Origin: Flavobacteriaceae bacterium
GTDB taxonomy: Bacteria > Bacteroidota > Bacteroidia > Flavobacteriales > Flavobacteriaceae
NCBI GenBank assembly: GCA_018608625.1
Contig: JABAZC010000071.1
Span: forward strand, 62,001 to 126,000
DNA length: 64,000 nt
Direction of reading: 5' to 3'
Shown here: one piece after another, positions 53,059-61,303 of the stretch
How the letters are laid out: each line of letters begins with the position of its first letter
Position numbering within the stretch: the first letter of the stretch is position 1
Notes under the pieces: generated by a model
The model's input: only the letters and a program-made list of their open reading frames with translations
Told to the model about the DNA's origin: nothing
Database searches by the model: none
Position numbers and translations under genes: made by a program

Positions 53059-55251
53059 TTAATTAGCAACCTCACTAATAAACTTTAGCCGGTATAATCG
53101 CAGTTCTTGATCGTCATAATCTCCGTCAAATTCTTCAATAGCCGCTTCAATATCATCAGATTCAGAATCCATAAAGTAATCATGAATTTCTTCTTGTTGG
53201 TCTTCATCAAAAAGTTCATCAATCCAATAATCAATATTTAATTTAGTTCCAGAAAAAACAATCGCTTCTAGCTCTCTAATAAATTCAGACATATTCATTC
53301 CTTTAGCAGATGAGAGGTCGTCAAGTGGTAATTTCCGGTCTATATTTTGGATAATATATAGTTTCAGTGATGAATTTGACCCTGTAGACTTAATGACCAT
53401 GTCTTGCATTCGATCTATTTCATTTTCATCTACATAACGCTTTATAAGCTCTACAAAATCGTTTCCATATCGCTTTGCTTTACCTTCTCCAACTCCATGA
53501 ATATTATACAACTCTTCTATAGTAATTGGATACTTAAGCGCCATATCCTCCAAAGATGGATCTTGAAAAATAACAAAAGGAGGTACTCCTAATTTTTTAG
53601 CATTTGATTTTCTAAGGTCTTTTAGCATGGGCATTAAATTGACATCCGCTACTGAAGTGGAAGGACTGAACCTTCTATTAGAATCTGATAAATTGTAGGT
53701 ATGATCTTCAGTCATTGTAAACGATGATGGTTCGTTTATAAATGTTAGCCCTTCATCTGTAATCTTTAAAACACCATAGGTTTCGATATCCTTGCGCAAA
53801 AACCCTGCTACTAAAGATTGTCTAATTAATGCCATCCAATATAATGGCATCTTTTCTTTTCCTTTACCAAAAAATGGCTTTTCATCTGTTTTATGTGATT
53901 TAATAAGCGCATTTTCCTGGCCCGTCAGTACATTCACTAAATCCTTACTTTTATATTTTTCATGGGTAGAGGAAACTACTTCAAGAAGTAAACTTACTTG
54001 GTTTATTGCTTCGGATTGTGGCTTTGGGTTGCGAATATTATCGTCCATATCACCCCCATCTCCAGTTTCAGAATCAAAAGATTCCCCAAAATAATGCAGT
54101 ATAAATTTCCGTCTTGACATCGAAGTTTCTGCCAAAGCCACAACTTCTTGTAGCAAAGCGAACCCAATTTCTTGTTCCGCCACAGGCTTGCCAGACATGA
54201 ATTTCTCTAGTTTCTCTATATCTTTGTATGCATAGTAGGCTAAACAATGACCCTCGCCACCATCACGCCCCGCGCGACCGGTTTCTTGGTAGTAACTTTC
54301 TATACTTTTAGGAATGTCATGATGAATCACAAAACGAACATCCGGCTTGTCTATTCCCATACCAAAAGCAATCGTTGCAACAACAACGTCTACATCTTCC
54401 ATCAAAAACATATCTTGATGTCTAGAACGTGTTTTGGCATCTAAACCTGCATGATAAGGCACTGCTTTGACTTGATTAACTTGAAGAATTTGTGAGAGTT
54501 CTTCAACTCGTTTTCTACTCAAGCAATAGATTATACCTGATTTGCCTTCGTTTTGCTTGACAAACCTAATAATATCATTATCAACTTGTGCCGTTTTAGG
54601 CAATATTTCATAGTACAAATTAGGCCTATTAAAAGAGGCTTTAAAAGTTTTTGCATCTGTAGTACCTAAATTTTTCAAAATATCCTCTTGAACCTTAGGC
54701 GTGGCAGTTGCAGTTAATCCTATTATGGGAATGTTATCCCCAATTTGGGTTATAATATGTTTTAAATTTCTGTATTCTGGCCGGAAATCATGTCCCCATT
54801 CACTAATACAGTGGGCTTCATCAACTGCCATAAAAGAGACGGTTTGTTCTTTTAAAAAAGCTATGTTTTCAGCCTTAGAAAGCGATTCAGGAGCCACGTA
54901 CAAAAGCTTTGTGATTCCAGATTCAATATCTGATTTAACCTGCTTAATCTCGGATTTATTTAAGGAAGAGTTTAATACATGAGCAATACCCTCTTCACTA
55001 GAAATACCCCGAATGGCATCTACTTGATTTTTCATTAAAGCGATTAAAGGTGATACAACAATTGCGGTTCCGTCCTGCATCAAGGCTGGGAGCTGATAGC
55101 AAAGAGATTTACCCCCACCTGTTGGCATAATTGCAAACGTGTTTTTTTTGGATAAAATGCTTTTTATAACTTGTTCTTGAAGTCCCTTAAACTTAGTAAA
55201 TCCAAAATAAGTTTTCAGTGCGGCATGTAATTCTTTAGTCGAAATACTCAT
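53059..55251 (-). CDS. recQ: ATP-dependent DNA helicase RecQ
   Basis: The 730-residue protein has the helicase motifs PTGGGKSLCYQLPAL (I), DEAHCISEWGHDFRPEY (II), GLTATATPKVQ (III) and QETGRAGRDG (VI), then an RQC region and an HRDC domain (PPFVIFQDPSLEDMA; IHGVGEGKAKRYG). The zinc-binding cysteines that RecQ normally has in the RQC part (CRR..., CxNCDxC) are replaced: the site reads SRRKFILHYFGES and DGGDMDDN. A helical, acidic C-terminal extension of about 100 residues follows HRDC. RecQ unwinds DNA with 3'-5' polarity and acts in recombination repair. Confidence 0.94.
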   Translation of the reverse strand: MSISTKELHAALKTYFGFTKFKGLQEQVIKSILSKKNTFAIMPTGGGKSLCYQLPALMQDGTAIVVSPLIALMKNQVDAIRGISSEEGIAHVLNSSLNKSEIKQVKSDIESGITKLLYVAPESLSKAENIAFLKEQTVSFMAVDEAHCISEWGHDFRPEYRNLKHIITQIGDNIPIIGLTATATPKVQEDILKNLGTTDAKTFKASFNRPNLYYEILPKTAQVDNDIIRFVKQNEGKSGIIYCLSRKRVEELSQILQVNQVKAVPYHAGLDAKTRSRHQDMFLMEDVDVVVATIAFGMGIDKPDVRFVIHHDIPKSIESYYQETGRAGRDGGEGHCLAYYAYKDIEKLEKFMSGKPVAEQEIGFALLQEVVALAETSMSRRKFILHYFGESFDSETGDGGDMDDNIRNPKPQSEAINQVSLLLEVVSSTHEKYKSKDLVNVLTGQENALIKSHKTDEKPFFGKGKEKMPLYWMALIRQSLVAGFLRKDIETYGVLKITDEGLTFINEPSSFTMTEDHTYNLSDSNRRFSPSTSVADVNLMPMLKDLRKSNAKKLGVPPFVIFQDPSLEDMALKYPITIEELYNIHGVGEGKAKRYGNDFVELIKRYVDENEIDRMQDMVIKSTGSNSSLKLYIIQNIDRKLPLDDLSSAKGMNMSEFIRELEAIVFSGTKLNIDYWIDELFDEDQQEEIHDYFMDSESDDIEAAIEEFDGDYDDQELRLYRLKFISEVAN

Positions 55252-55406
55252 TAATCATCAAATTTCTTAACTTAAAGTAAAAAATGTTATCTTATTTAAT
55301 CAAAAACTAGAATAAATTCAAGAACACTCCTATTTTTTTTGTTTTTTTGTAACTTAATCTAAAGGTAAATATATTAAAACAAGTACACAACCAAAAGATA
55401 AAAAAT

Positions 55407-56372
55407 TTGAACTCTAAAAAAGCCATAGTATCGCACGCTAAAAAAACCATCATTGATGAAAGTTTAGCTATTTCAAAACTTGCTGATTTTGTAGATGAAT
55501 CATTTGCAGAAGCTGTAGAGTTGATCTATAATTCTAAAGGACGTGTTATAATAACTGGCATTGGTAAAAGTGCCATTATTGCTAATAAAATTGTAGCCAC
55601 GCTAAATTCCACAGGAACTCCCTCCGTATTTATGCATGCTGCGGATGCAATTCACGGAGACTTAGGGCTTATCTTGAAGGAGGATGTTGTTATTTGCATC
55701 TCAAAGAGCGGAAACACTCCAGAAATAAAAGTTTTAATTCCATTACTGAAAAAGGCTAAAAACATCTTAATTGCAATCACAGGAAACATGAAATCTATGT
55801 TAGCTGAGCAAGCCGATTTTATTTTCAATTCTTATGTACAAAAAGAAGCATGTCCTAACAACTTAGCACCAACCACAAGCACAACTGCTCAGCTTGTAAT
55901 CGGCGATGCTTTAGCAGTATGCCTTCAAGAAATCAGAGGGTTTTCTAGTGATGATTTTGCTAAATACCACCCCGGTGGAGCACTGGGTAAAAAACTATTT
56001 TTATCCGTTAAGGAATTACTAGAACTAAACGAGAAACCAGCTGTATCATTAAATTCGGGTATTAAAGAAGTAATCATTGAAATATCTAAAAAACGCTTAG
56101 GAGTCACCGCTGTGATAGAAAACAATAAAATAGTAGGTATCATAACTGATGGAGATTTGAGACGCATGTTGGCTAATACTGAAGACTTCTCTAAGCTATA
56201 TGCTAAAGACATCATGAGTAAAGCTCCTAAAACTATAAACGTTAGTGCCATGGCTATAGAAGCGATGGAGATAATGGAGTCAAACGAAATCTCACAACTC
56301 CTAGTGCAAGATAATGAACAATATGCTGGAGTTATTCATCTTCACGACCTAATCAAAGAAGGATTAATTTAA
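55407..56372 (+). CDS. kdsD: D-arabinose-5-phosphate isomerase (KdsD/KpsF family)
   Basis: The 321-residue protein has an SIS sugar-isomerase domain (VIITGIGKSAIIANKIVATLNSTGTPSVFMHAADAIHGDLG; ISKSGNTPEIK) and two C-terminal CBS domains (GIITDGDLRRML; ISQLLVQDN). It converts ribulose-5-phosphate to arabinose-5-phosphate, the first step of Kdo synthesis for LPS. The start is TTG 55407; the frame has no ATG upstream. It is divergent from recQ, and is followed closely by tatC (2-base gap). Neighbouring lptB fits an envelope theme. Confidence 0.93.
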   Translation: MNSKKAIVSHAKKTIIDESLAISKLADFVDESFAEAVELIYNSKGRVIITGIGKSAIIANKIVATLNSTGTPSVFMHAADAIHGDLGLILKEDVVICISKSGNTPEIKVLIPLLKKAKNILIAITGNMKSMLAEQADFIFNSYVQKEACPNNLAPTTSTTAQLVIGDALAVCLQEIRGFSSDDFAKYHPGGALGKKLFLSVKELLELNEKPAVSLNSGIKEVIIEISKKRLGVTAVIENNKIVGIITDGDLRRMLANTEDFSKLYAKDIMSKAPKTINVSAMAIEAMEIMESNEISQLLVQDNEQYAGVIHLHDLIKEGLI

Positions 56373-56374
56373 CT

Positions 56375-57187
56375 ATGGGACAAGAAAAAGAAATGTCTTT
56401 TTTAGATCATCTTGAAGAATTAAGATGGCATGTTATCAAAGCATCTGGTGCTATAATTATAGCCGCAATCGTCGCTTTTTTAGCAAAAGGATTCTTATTT
56501 GACGTTTTAATATTTGGACCAACTAAAGCTGACTTTTTCACATATGAGTTCCTGTGTAATACGTCTCGGATTCTTGGATTTGAGAGTTTTTGCAACACCA
56601 ACTTCGATTTTGAAGTGCAAAGTCGGACCATGGCTGGTCAGTTTTCCGCACACATATGGACCTCTATTACCTTTGGTTTTATCATAGCTTTCCCATATGT
56701 AATCTTTCAATTCTGGAAATTTATAAGCCCAGGCTTGCACCACAAAGAAAAAAATAGCTCAAGAGGTTTTATTTTCATTTCTTCAATTTTATTTTTTATT
56801 GGAGTTCTATTTGGCTACTACATTGTTTGCCCGTTGTCCATAAACTTTTTAGGAACGTATTCTGTAGCAGACCTCGTACACAACGATTTTGATTTAAACT
56901 CTTACATTGGGCTTATTAGAGCATCTACACTAGCCTCTGGGCTCATATTTGAATTACCGATAATTATCTATTTTCTAACTAAAATTGGATTGGTCACTCC
57001 TGAGTTTCTTAAAAAAAACAGGAAATATGCATTGGTTATTGTTTTAATTTTTGCCGCTATAATAACCCCTCCTGATATAGCGAGCCAGGTTATTGTAGCA
57101 ATCCCAGTACTGGTGCTTTATCAAGTGAGTATCCTTATTTCAAAAATTGTATTAAGAAACCAGAAAAGAAAAGAAACCAATGGCTAA
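56375..57187 (+). CDS. tatC: Sec-independent protein translocase TatC
   Basis: The 270-residue protein has the TatC start (EMSFLDHLEELRWHVIKA) and six membrane helices with the conserved FAYPYV-like FIIAFPYVIFQFWKFISPGL loop and the late segment ITPPDIASQVIVAIPVLVLYQ. It is the core receptor of the twin-arginine export pathway for folded proteins. tatA/tatB genes are not in the window. It overlaps the next gene (AhpD-like) by 8 bases and follows kdsD by 2 bases. Confidence 0.96.
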   Translation: MGQEKEMSFLDHLEELRWHVIKASGAIIIAAIVAFLAKGFLFDVLIFGPTKADFFTYEFLCNTSRILGFESFCNTNFDFEVQSRTMAGQFSAHIWTSITFGFIIAFPYVIFQFWKFISPGLHHKEKNSSRGFIFISSILFFIGVLFGYYIVCPLSINFLGTYSVADLVHNDFDLNSYIGLIRASTLASGLIFELPIIIYFLTKIGLVTPEFLKKNRKYALVIVLIFAAIITPPDIASQVIVAIPVLVLYQVSILISKIVLRNQKRKETNG

Positions 57188-57527
57188 AGAAGTCGAAGAA
57201 TTTAATGCCTATCGCGAGAAAATGAACACCAAAATTCTTGCAGAAAACAACACGGTCATCAAGCGTATTTTTAACTTAGACACCAATGCCTTCAAAAAAG
57301 GTGCTTTAGACACAAAAACAAAAGAATTATTAGGGCTTGTTGCCTCTACTGTTTTAAGATGTGACGACTGTGTGCGCTATCATCTTGAGAAATGTCATTC
57401 CGAAGGACTCACCAAAAAACAAATTGCTGAAGCTTTAAGTATTGCGACCTTAGTTGGAGGAACAATTGTTATTCCGCACTTAAGACGGGCTTATGAATAT
57501 TTAGAGGCTTTAGAAGCTAAATTTTAA
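57180..57527 (+). CDS. Carboxymuconolactone decarboxylase / AhpD-like protein
   Basis: The 115-residue all-helical protein matches the AhpD/CMD fold. It has the redox pair in the motif VLRCDDCVRYHLEKC (CxxC, then histidine), followed by the family segment LTKKQIAEALSIATLVGG. This suggests a thiol-peroxidase partner or stress role rather than a decarboxylase. It starts at ATG 57180, overlapping tatC by 8 bases. No ahpC is adjacent. Confidence 0.85.
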   Translation: MAKEVEEFNAYREKMNTKILAENNTVIKRIFNLDTNAFKKGALDTKTKELLGLVASTVLRCDDCVRYHLEKCHSEGLTKKQIAEALSIATLVGGTIVIPHLRRAYEYLEALEAKF

Positions 57528-57534
57528 AAAAAAA

Positions 57535-57711
57535 ATGAAAAAATCAGCACTATTGCTGGCGGCTGGAATCGTTCTGTTAATCTGAGGATAACTTCTTATA
57601 ATACAAAAAATAGACTATTCTTTTAATGCGCTTTTTGCAGGCTTATTACTGGAGATTGTTGGAATAGCTGCTGAATCTTATACGTTAATTACACAGAAAA
57701 AGTCTAGTTGA
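57535..57711 (+). pseudogene. Broken small membrane-protein gene with two in-frame stops
   Basis: The frame from ATG 57535 reads MKKSALLLAAGIVLLI, then TGA (57583-57585), glycine, TAA (57589-57591), and continues open as LLIIQKIDYSFNAL... through AAESYTLITQKKSS to TGA at 57709-57711. Both parts join into one sensible product of about 58 residues with two hydrophobic helices, as in small flavobacterial inner-membrane proteins. TGA is a normal stop in this genome (recF, dciA neighbours), so recoding is unlikely. It lies 8 bases after the AhpD-like gene. Confidence 0.6.
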
Positions 57712-57789
57712 ATTTCATATAAACTAGTCTGACTTGGTGAATAGTAAAAATCATTTCACTATTTTTAAAAAAATTCTTTAAACCAACTA

Positions 57790-58530
57790 ATGAAGTTAAG
57801 AGTCCAAAATTTAATGAAATCCTATAATGGCCGAAAAGTTGTTAAAGATGTTTCTCTTGAAGTTAATCAAGGGGAAATTGTGGGACTCCTAGGCCCTAAC
57901 GGAGCCGGAAAAACAACATCTTTTTACATGGCTGTTGGACTAATCAAACCAAATGGGGGTGCAATCTATTTAGACAATAAAGAAATTACTTCGTATCCGA
58001 TGTACAAAAGAGCGCAAAGTGGTATTGGATATCTTGCTCAAGAAGCTTCAGTTTTTCGAAAACTAAGTATTGAGGATAATATCTTGAGTGTACTTCAAAT
58101 GACCAAATTATCTAAAAAAGAACAGATTGATAAAATGGAGTTATTGATTGATGAATTTAGTCTTCACCACATTCGAAAAAGCAGAGGAGATTTATTATCC
58201 GGAGGCGAAAGAAGACGTACTGAAATCGCTAGGGCTTTGGCTACTGATCCTAGTTTTATTTTGCTTGATGAACCTTTTGCAGGCGTTGATCCCGTAGCAG
58301 TAGAAGACATACAACGAATTATAGCCAAACTGACTAAAAAAAATATTGGAATTCTAATTACAGACCATAACGTTCAAGAAACATTGGCAATTACAGATCG
58401 TACGTATTTGATGTTTGAAGGCAGCATCTTAAAGGCTGGAAAACCTGAAGACTTAGCAAATGACGAAATGGTGAGAAAAGTTTATCTTGGACAGAATTTT
58501 GAACTCCGTAAGAAAAAATTAGAATTTTAA
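57790..58530 (+). CDS. lptB: LPS export ABC transporter ATP-binding protein
   Basis: The 246-residue protein has Walker A GPNGAGKTTS (near residues 36-45), Q-loop LAQEASVFRKL, signature LLSGGERRRTEIARALA and Walker B FILLDEPFAGVDP, with the GxDHN-type switch (LITDHNVQET). The FRKL and YLGQNF features are typical of LptB, the ATPase of the LptB2FG complex that extracts LPS from the inner membrane. The permease genes are not adjacent here. Upstream, TATTTTTA at 57760 may be a -7 element. Its stop shares TTAA with the convergent DUF808 gene. Confidence 0.94.
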   Translation: MKLRVQNLMKSYNGRKVVKDVSLEVNQGEIVGLLGPNGAGKTTSFYMAVGLIKPNGGAIYLDNKEITSYPMYKRAQSGIGYLAQEASVFRKLSIEDNILSVLQMTKLSKKEQIDKMELLIDEFSLHHIRKSRGDLLSGGERRRTEIARALATDPSFILLDEPFAGVDPVAVEDIQRIIAKLTKKNIGILITDHNVQETLAITDRTYLMFEGSILKAGKPEDLANDEMVRKVYLGQNFELRKKKLEF

Positions 58531-59414
58531 GACTCTCTAGACTTGAAGGTTGTATCATAAATTTTCTTAAATAACTTCACAACAAATAACGTTAGTGTTC
58601 CAACAGAAGCTCCGATTATTAAATCTTTTAGCATGCTCGGAATTCCCTCTAAAAAGTGATAAAAAAAGGAGACGTTATGTACAAAAATCCCTCCTGAAAC
58701 TAATAATAAAGCTACAGTTCCTACAACCGACAATGACTTGATGACAAGTGGTAAAGCATTTACCAATCCCATCCCTATAAAATACAAACTATTTTTTCGA
58801 CCCTTACTCAATTTAACAAGCTTATAGCCCAAGTCATCCATTCGTACAATAAGTCCTACCATTCCGTACACACCAGCCGTAGCTACCATAGAAATAATAG
58901 TTACTACCGCTAACTTCATCCCCATCGATTCGTTAACAACCGTACCTAGGGCAATAATAATAATCTCAATAGACAGAATAAAATCGGTTAAAACAGCAGA
59001 CTTAATTTTCTTAGTTTCTAAATTAAAGAGTGCTTGTTTTGAAAGTAGCTCCGATTTGGGAATAACGGATGCTATATTGTCAGGGAAAAAATAATCCGCA
59101 ATTTTCTCTACCCCTTCAAAGGCTAAATAGGCGCCTCCAGCTACAAGCACTACTAAAATCGCTGAGGGTAAAAAAGCACTTAATAAAAAAACGAATGGCA
59201 AAATAATTAGTTTATTTAAAAAAGAGCCTTTAGTGATAGCCCACAACACAGGAAGTTCTCGAGACGATGAAAATCCAGATGCTTTTTCCGCATTAACTGC
59301 CAAATCATCTGCCAGTATACCGGCTGTTTTTTTAGCGGATATTTTACTCATAACAAGTACATCATCCATAAGAACACCAATATCATCAAGAAGCACAAAG
59401 AAGCCAGAAGCCAT
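58527..59414 (-). CDS. DUF808 family membrane protein
   Basis: The 295-residue polytopic protein starts with the family signature MASGFFVLLDDIGVLMDDVLVMSKISAKKTAGILADDLAVN and contains several membrane helices with large hydrophobic stretches (for example ILPFVFLLSAFLPSAILVVLVAGGAYLAFEGVEKIADYFF). DUF808 (YedI-like) proteins are widespread in Proteobacteria and Bacteroidota, with no proven function. It lies 10 bases after pssA on the same strand and is probably co-transcribed. Its stop is shared (TTAA) with lptB. Confidence 0.88.
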   Translation of the reverse strand: MASGFFVLLDDIGVLMDDVLVMSKISAKKTAGILADDLAVNAEKASGFSSSRELPVLWAITKGSFLNKLIILPFVFLLSAFLPSAILVVLVAGGAYLAFEGVEKIADYFFPDNIASVIPKSELLSKQALFNLETKKIKSAVLTDFILSIEIIIIALGTVVNESMGMKLAVVTIISMVATAGVYGMVGLIVRMDDLGYKLVKLSKGRKNSLYFIGMGLVNALPLVIKSLSVVGTVALLLVSGGIFVHNVSFFYHFLEGIPSMLKDLIIGASVGTLTLFVVKLFKKIYDTTFKSRES

Positions 59415-59424
59415 ATAACTTATG

Positions 59425-60120
59425 TTATTTGTTAGAAATTACTGACAAAACCACATAACCAATTATAGACAGTGGAATTCCAGAAAACTGAAAGAACAAA
59501 AGAAAGACTAAAGCTGATACGATTAATAGATACCTGAACATATTATCTTTAAAACTCCAGTTTTTAAACTTTAACGCAATCAACTTAATAGGCGCATTTA
59601 GCAAATAACAACTTATTAAAGTCATCATTATTAAAACCCATGGATTTAAAATGAGTGCATGAATCGTGTCATTTGATTGATATTCTAAAATTAATGGCAA
59701 GGCGATAATACATATAGTATTTGCAGGAGTTGGCAATCCAATAAAGTAGTCTGATTGGTTGTTTGAAATATTAAATTTAGCTAACCTGTAAGCCGAAGCA
59801 AGGGTGACTAGCAATCCAAAATAAGGAAGAAGCCTGAAGGGATCCCATGAAAACTGAGGCGTAAGACCAAGTAAATAATAAAGCACTAAACCAGGCACTA
59901 GCCCACTAGTAACCATGTCTGCCAAAGAATCTAACTGCAAGCCTAATTCACTCTGAACCTTTAATTTGCGTGCGACTAACCCATCAAAAAAATCAAAGAA
60001 TATCCCAGCACAAACAAACAAGGCTGTATATTTCATATCCCCCCCTATAGCGTACACTACTGCAATACATCCAGAGAATAAATTTAATAATGTTATAGAA
60101 TTAGGTATATATTTTTTCAC
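59425..60120 (-). CDS. pssA: CDP-diacylglycerol--serine O-phosphatidyltransferase
   Basis: The 231-residue membrane protein contains the CDP-alcohol phosphatidyltransferase motif DxxDGxxARxxxxxSxxGxxxDSxxD as DFFDGLVARKLKVQSELGLQ followed by LDSLAD, and six to seven membrane helices. It makes phosphatidylserine, which is decarboxylated to phosphatidylethanolamine. The frame begins at GTG 60120, as the only plausible start for the basic KKYIPNSITLLNLF N-terminus. It is divergent from the PorV/PorQ-family gene. Confidence 0.93.
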   Translation of the reverse strand: MKKYIPNSITLLNLFSGCIAVVYAIGGDMKYTALFVCAGIFFDFFDGLVARKLKVQSELGLQLDSLADMVTSGLVPGLVLYYLLGLTPQFSWDPFRLLPYFGLLVTLASAYRLAKFNISNNQSDYFIGLPTPANTICIIALPLILEYQSNDTIHALILNPWVLIMMTLISCYLLNAPIKLIALKFKNWSFKDNMFRYLLIVSALVFLLFFQFSGIPLSIIGYVVLSVISNK

Positions 60121-60235
60121 GCTAAATTGTAATTAATTAGTAAAAATAATAAACTATTTTTGTTTTACGTAAATAAACAACAATATCTAAAAAAAAATAG
60201 AGTTTTATAATAGTGTTTACCAGATAAAAAAGCCT

Positions 60236-61303
60236 TTGAGAATCTTAAGACTAATCTTACTCCTTTTTGTCCCTCTATTTATAGAAGCACAAACTACACG
60301 AAAATATTCAAACGAATTTATGAATATCGGCGTGGATGCAGCCGCTTTAGGAATGAGTAATGCCGTAGTAGCATCTTCTCAAGACGTCAATTCAGGCTAT
60401 TGGAACCCCGCTGGTCTTGTACAGATTGAAGACCGTCAAATAGCAGTAATGCATTCTAGTTATTTTGCAGACATTGCCAATTATAATTATGTGGCTTTTG
60501 CAATGCCTTTAGACAACCAAACTGTAATAGGTATTTCTTTAATCCGATTTGGGGTCGATGATATTCTAGACACAACCAACCTAATCGATCATCAAGGGAT
60601 CGTTAATTACGACCGTATTAATTTATTTTCTGCTGCCGACTATGGACTTACATTTTCTTTTGCTAGAAAACTTCCTGTTCCAGGCTTGAATTATGGCGTG
60701 AATGCGAAAGTAATCCGACGTATTATTGGTGATTTCGCTACATCTTGGGGCTTTGGGTTTGACCTTGGAATTCAGTTTGAATCCAATGAATGGAAATTTG
60801 GATTAATGGCAAGAGATATAACAACAACTTTCAATGCTTGGGCCATTGATGAAGGGCGGTTACAAGATATACAAAACGCAATCCCGGGCGAGAACCAAGA
60901 AGCACCAAAAACATCCGAACTAACCCTGCCGAAATTACAATTTGGTATATCTAAATTATTTACATTTAATTACGACTATACATTAAGAACTGAAGTGGAT
61001 TTAATAGCTAGACTTGAACAAAACAACGACCTCATTTCTACCTCTTTTGTAAGTATTAACCCAGCTTTCGGATTTGAGTTTGGCTATACAGATCTCGTAT
61101 TTTTAAGAGGGGGTGTTGGGAATTTTCAAAATGAATTACAAATTGACAACTCAGAATCTCTAACATTTCAACCTAATTTTGGGGTTGGGTTTAAATACAA
61201 TGGCATCTATATAGACTACGCTTTTACTGATATAGGCGATCAAAGTGCTGCTTTGTATTCCAATGTGTTTTCACTCAAAATTGATTTAAGTATTTTTAGA
61301 TAA
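60236..61303 (+). CDS. PorV/PorQ-family outer-membrane protein
   Basis: The 355-residue product starts at TTG 60236 with a signal peptide ending LFIEAQ. It is a predicted beta-barrel of the UPF0164/PorV-PorQ family: FMNIGVDAAALGMSNAVVASSQDVNSGYWNPAGL is the characteristic early segment, and the rest has amphipathic strands ending in phenylalanine (KIDLSIFR). Family members act in type IX secretion, with PorV shuttling substrates to the attachment complex. This agrees with the T9SS-tailed hydrolase at 25444. Which paralogue it is cannot be decided. It is adjacent to the Lnb-like gene. Confidence 0.86.
   Translation: MRILRLILLLFVPLFIEAQTTRKYSNEFMNIGVDAAALGMSNAVVASSQDVNSGYWNPAGLVQIEDRQIAVMHSSYFADIANYNYVAFAMPLDNQTVIGISLIRFGVDDILDTTNLIDHQGIVNYDRINLFSAADYGLTFSFARKLPVPGLNYGVNAKVIRRIIGDFATSWGFGFDLGIQFESNEWKFGLMARDITTTFNAWAIDEGRLQDIQNAIPGENQEAPKTSELTLPKLQFGISKLFTFNYDYTLRTEVDLIARLEQNNDLISTSFVSINPAFGFEFGYTDLVFLRGGVGNFQNELQIDNSESLTFQPNFGVGFKYNGIYIDYAFTDIGDQSAALYSNVFSLKIDLSIFR

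Noticed and set aside
53792..54094. 100-codon frame opposite recQ
   Set aside because: Opposite a conserved helicase, with no signal, domain or start context; treated as a shadow.
57583..57585. TGA read as selenocysteine or tryptophan in the broken small gene
   Set aside because: A second stop (TAA) follows two codons later, no selenocysteine hairpin is apparent, and TGA ends normal genes such as recF and gldI's neighbour.
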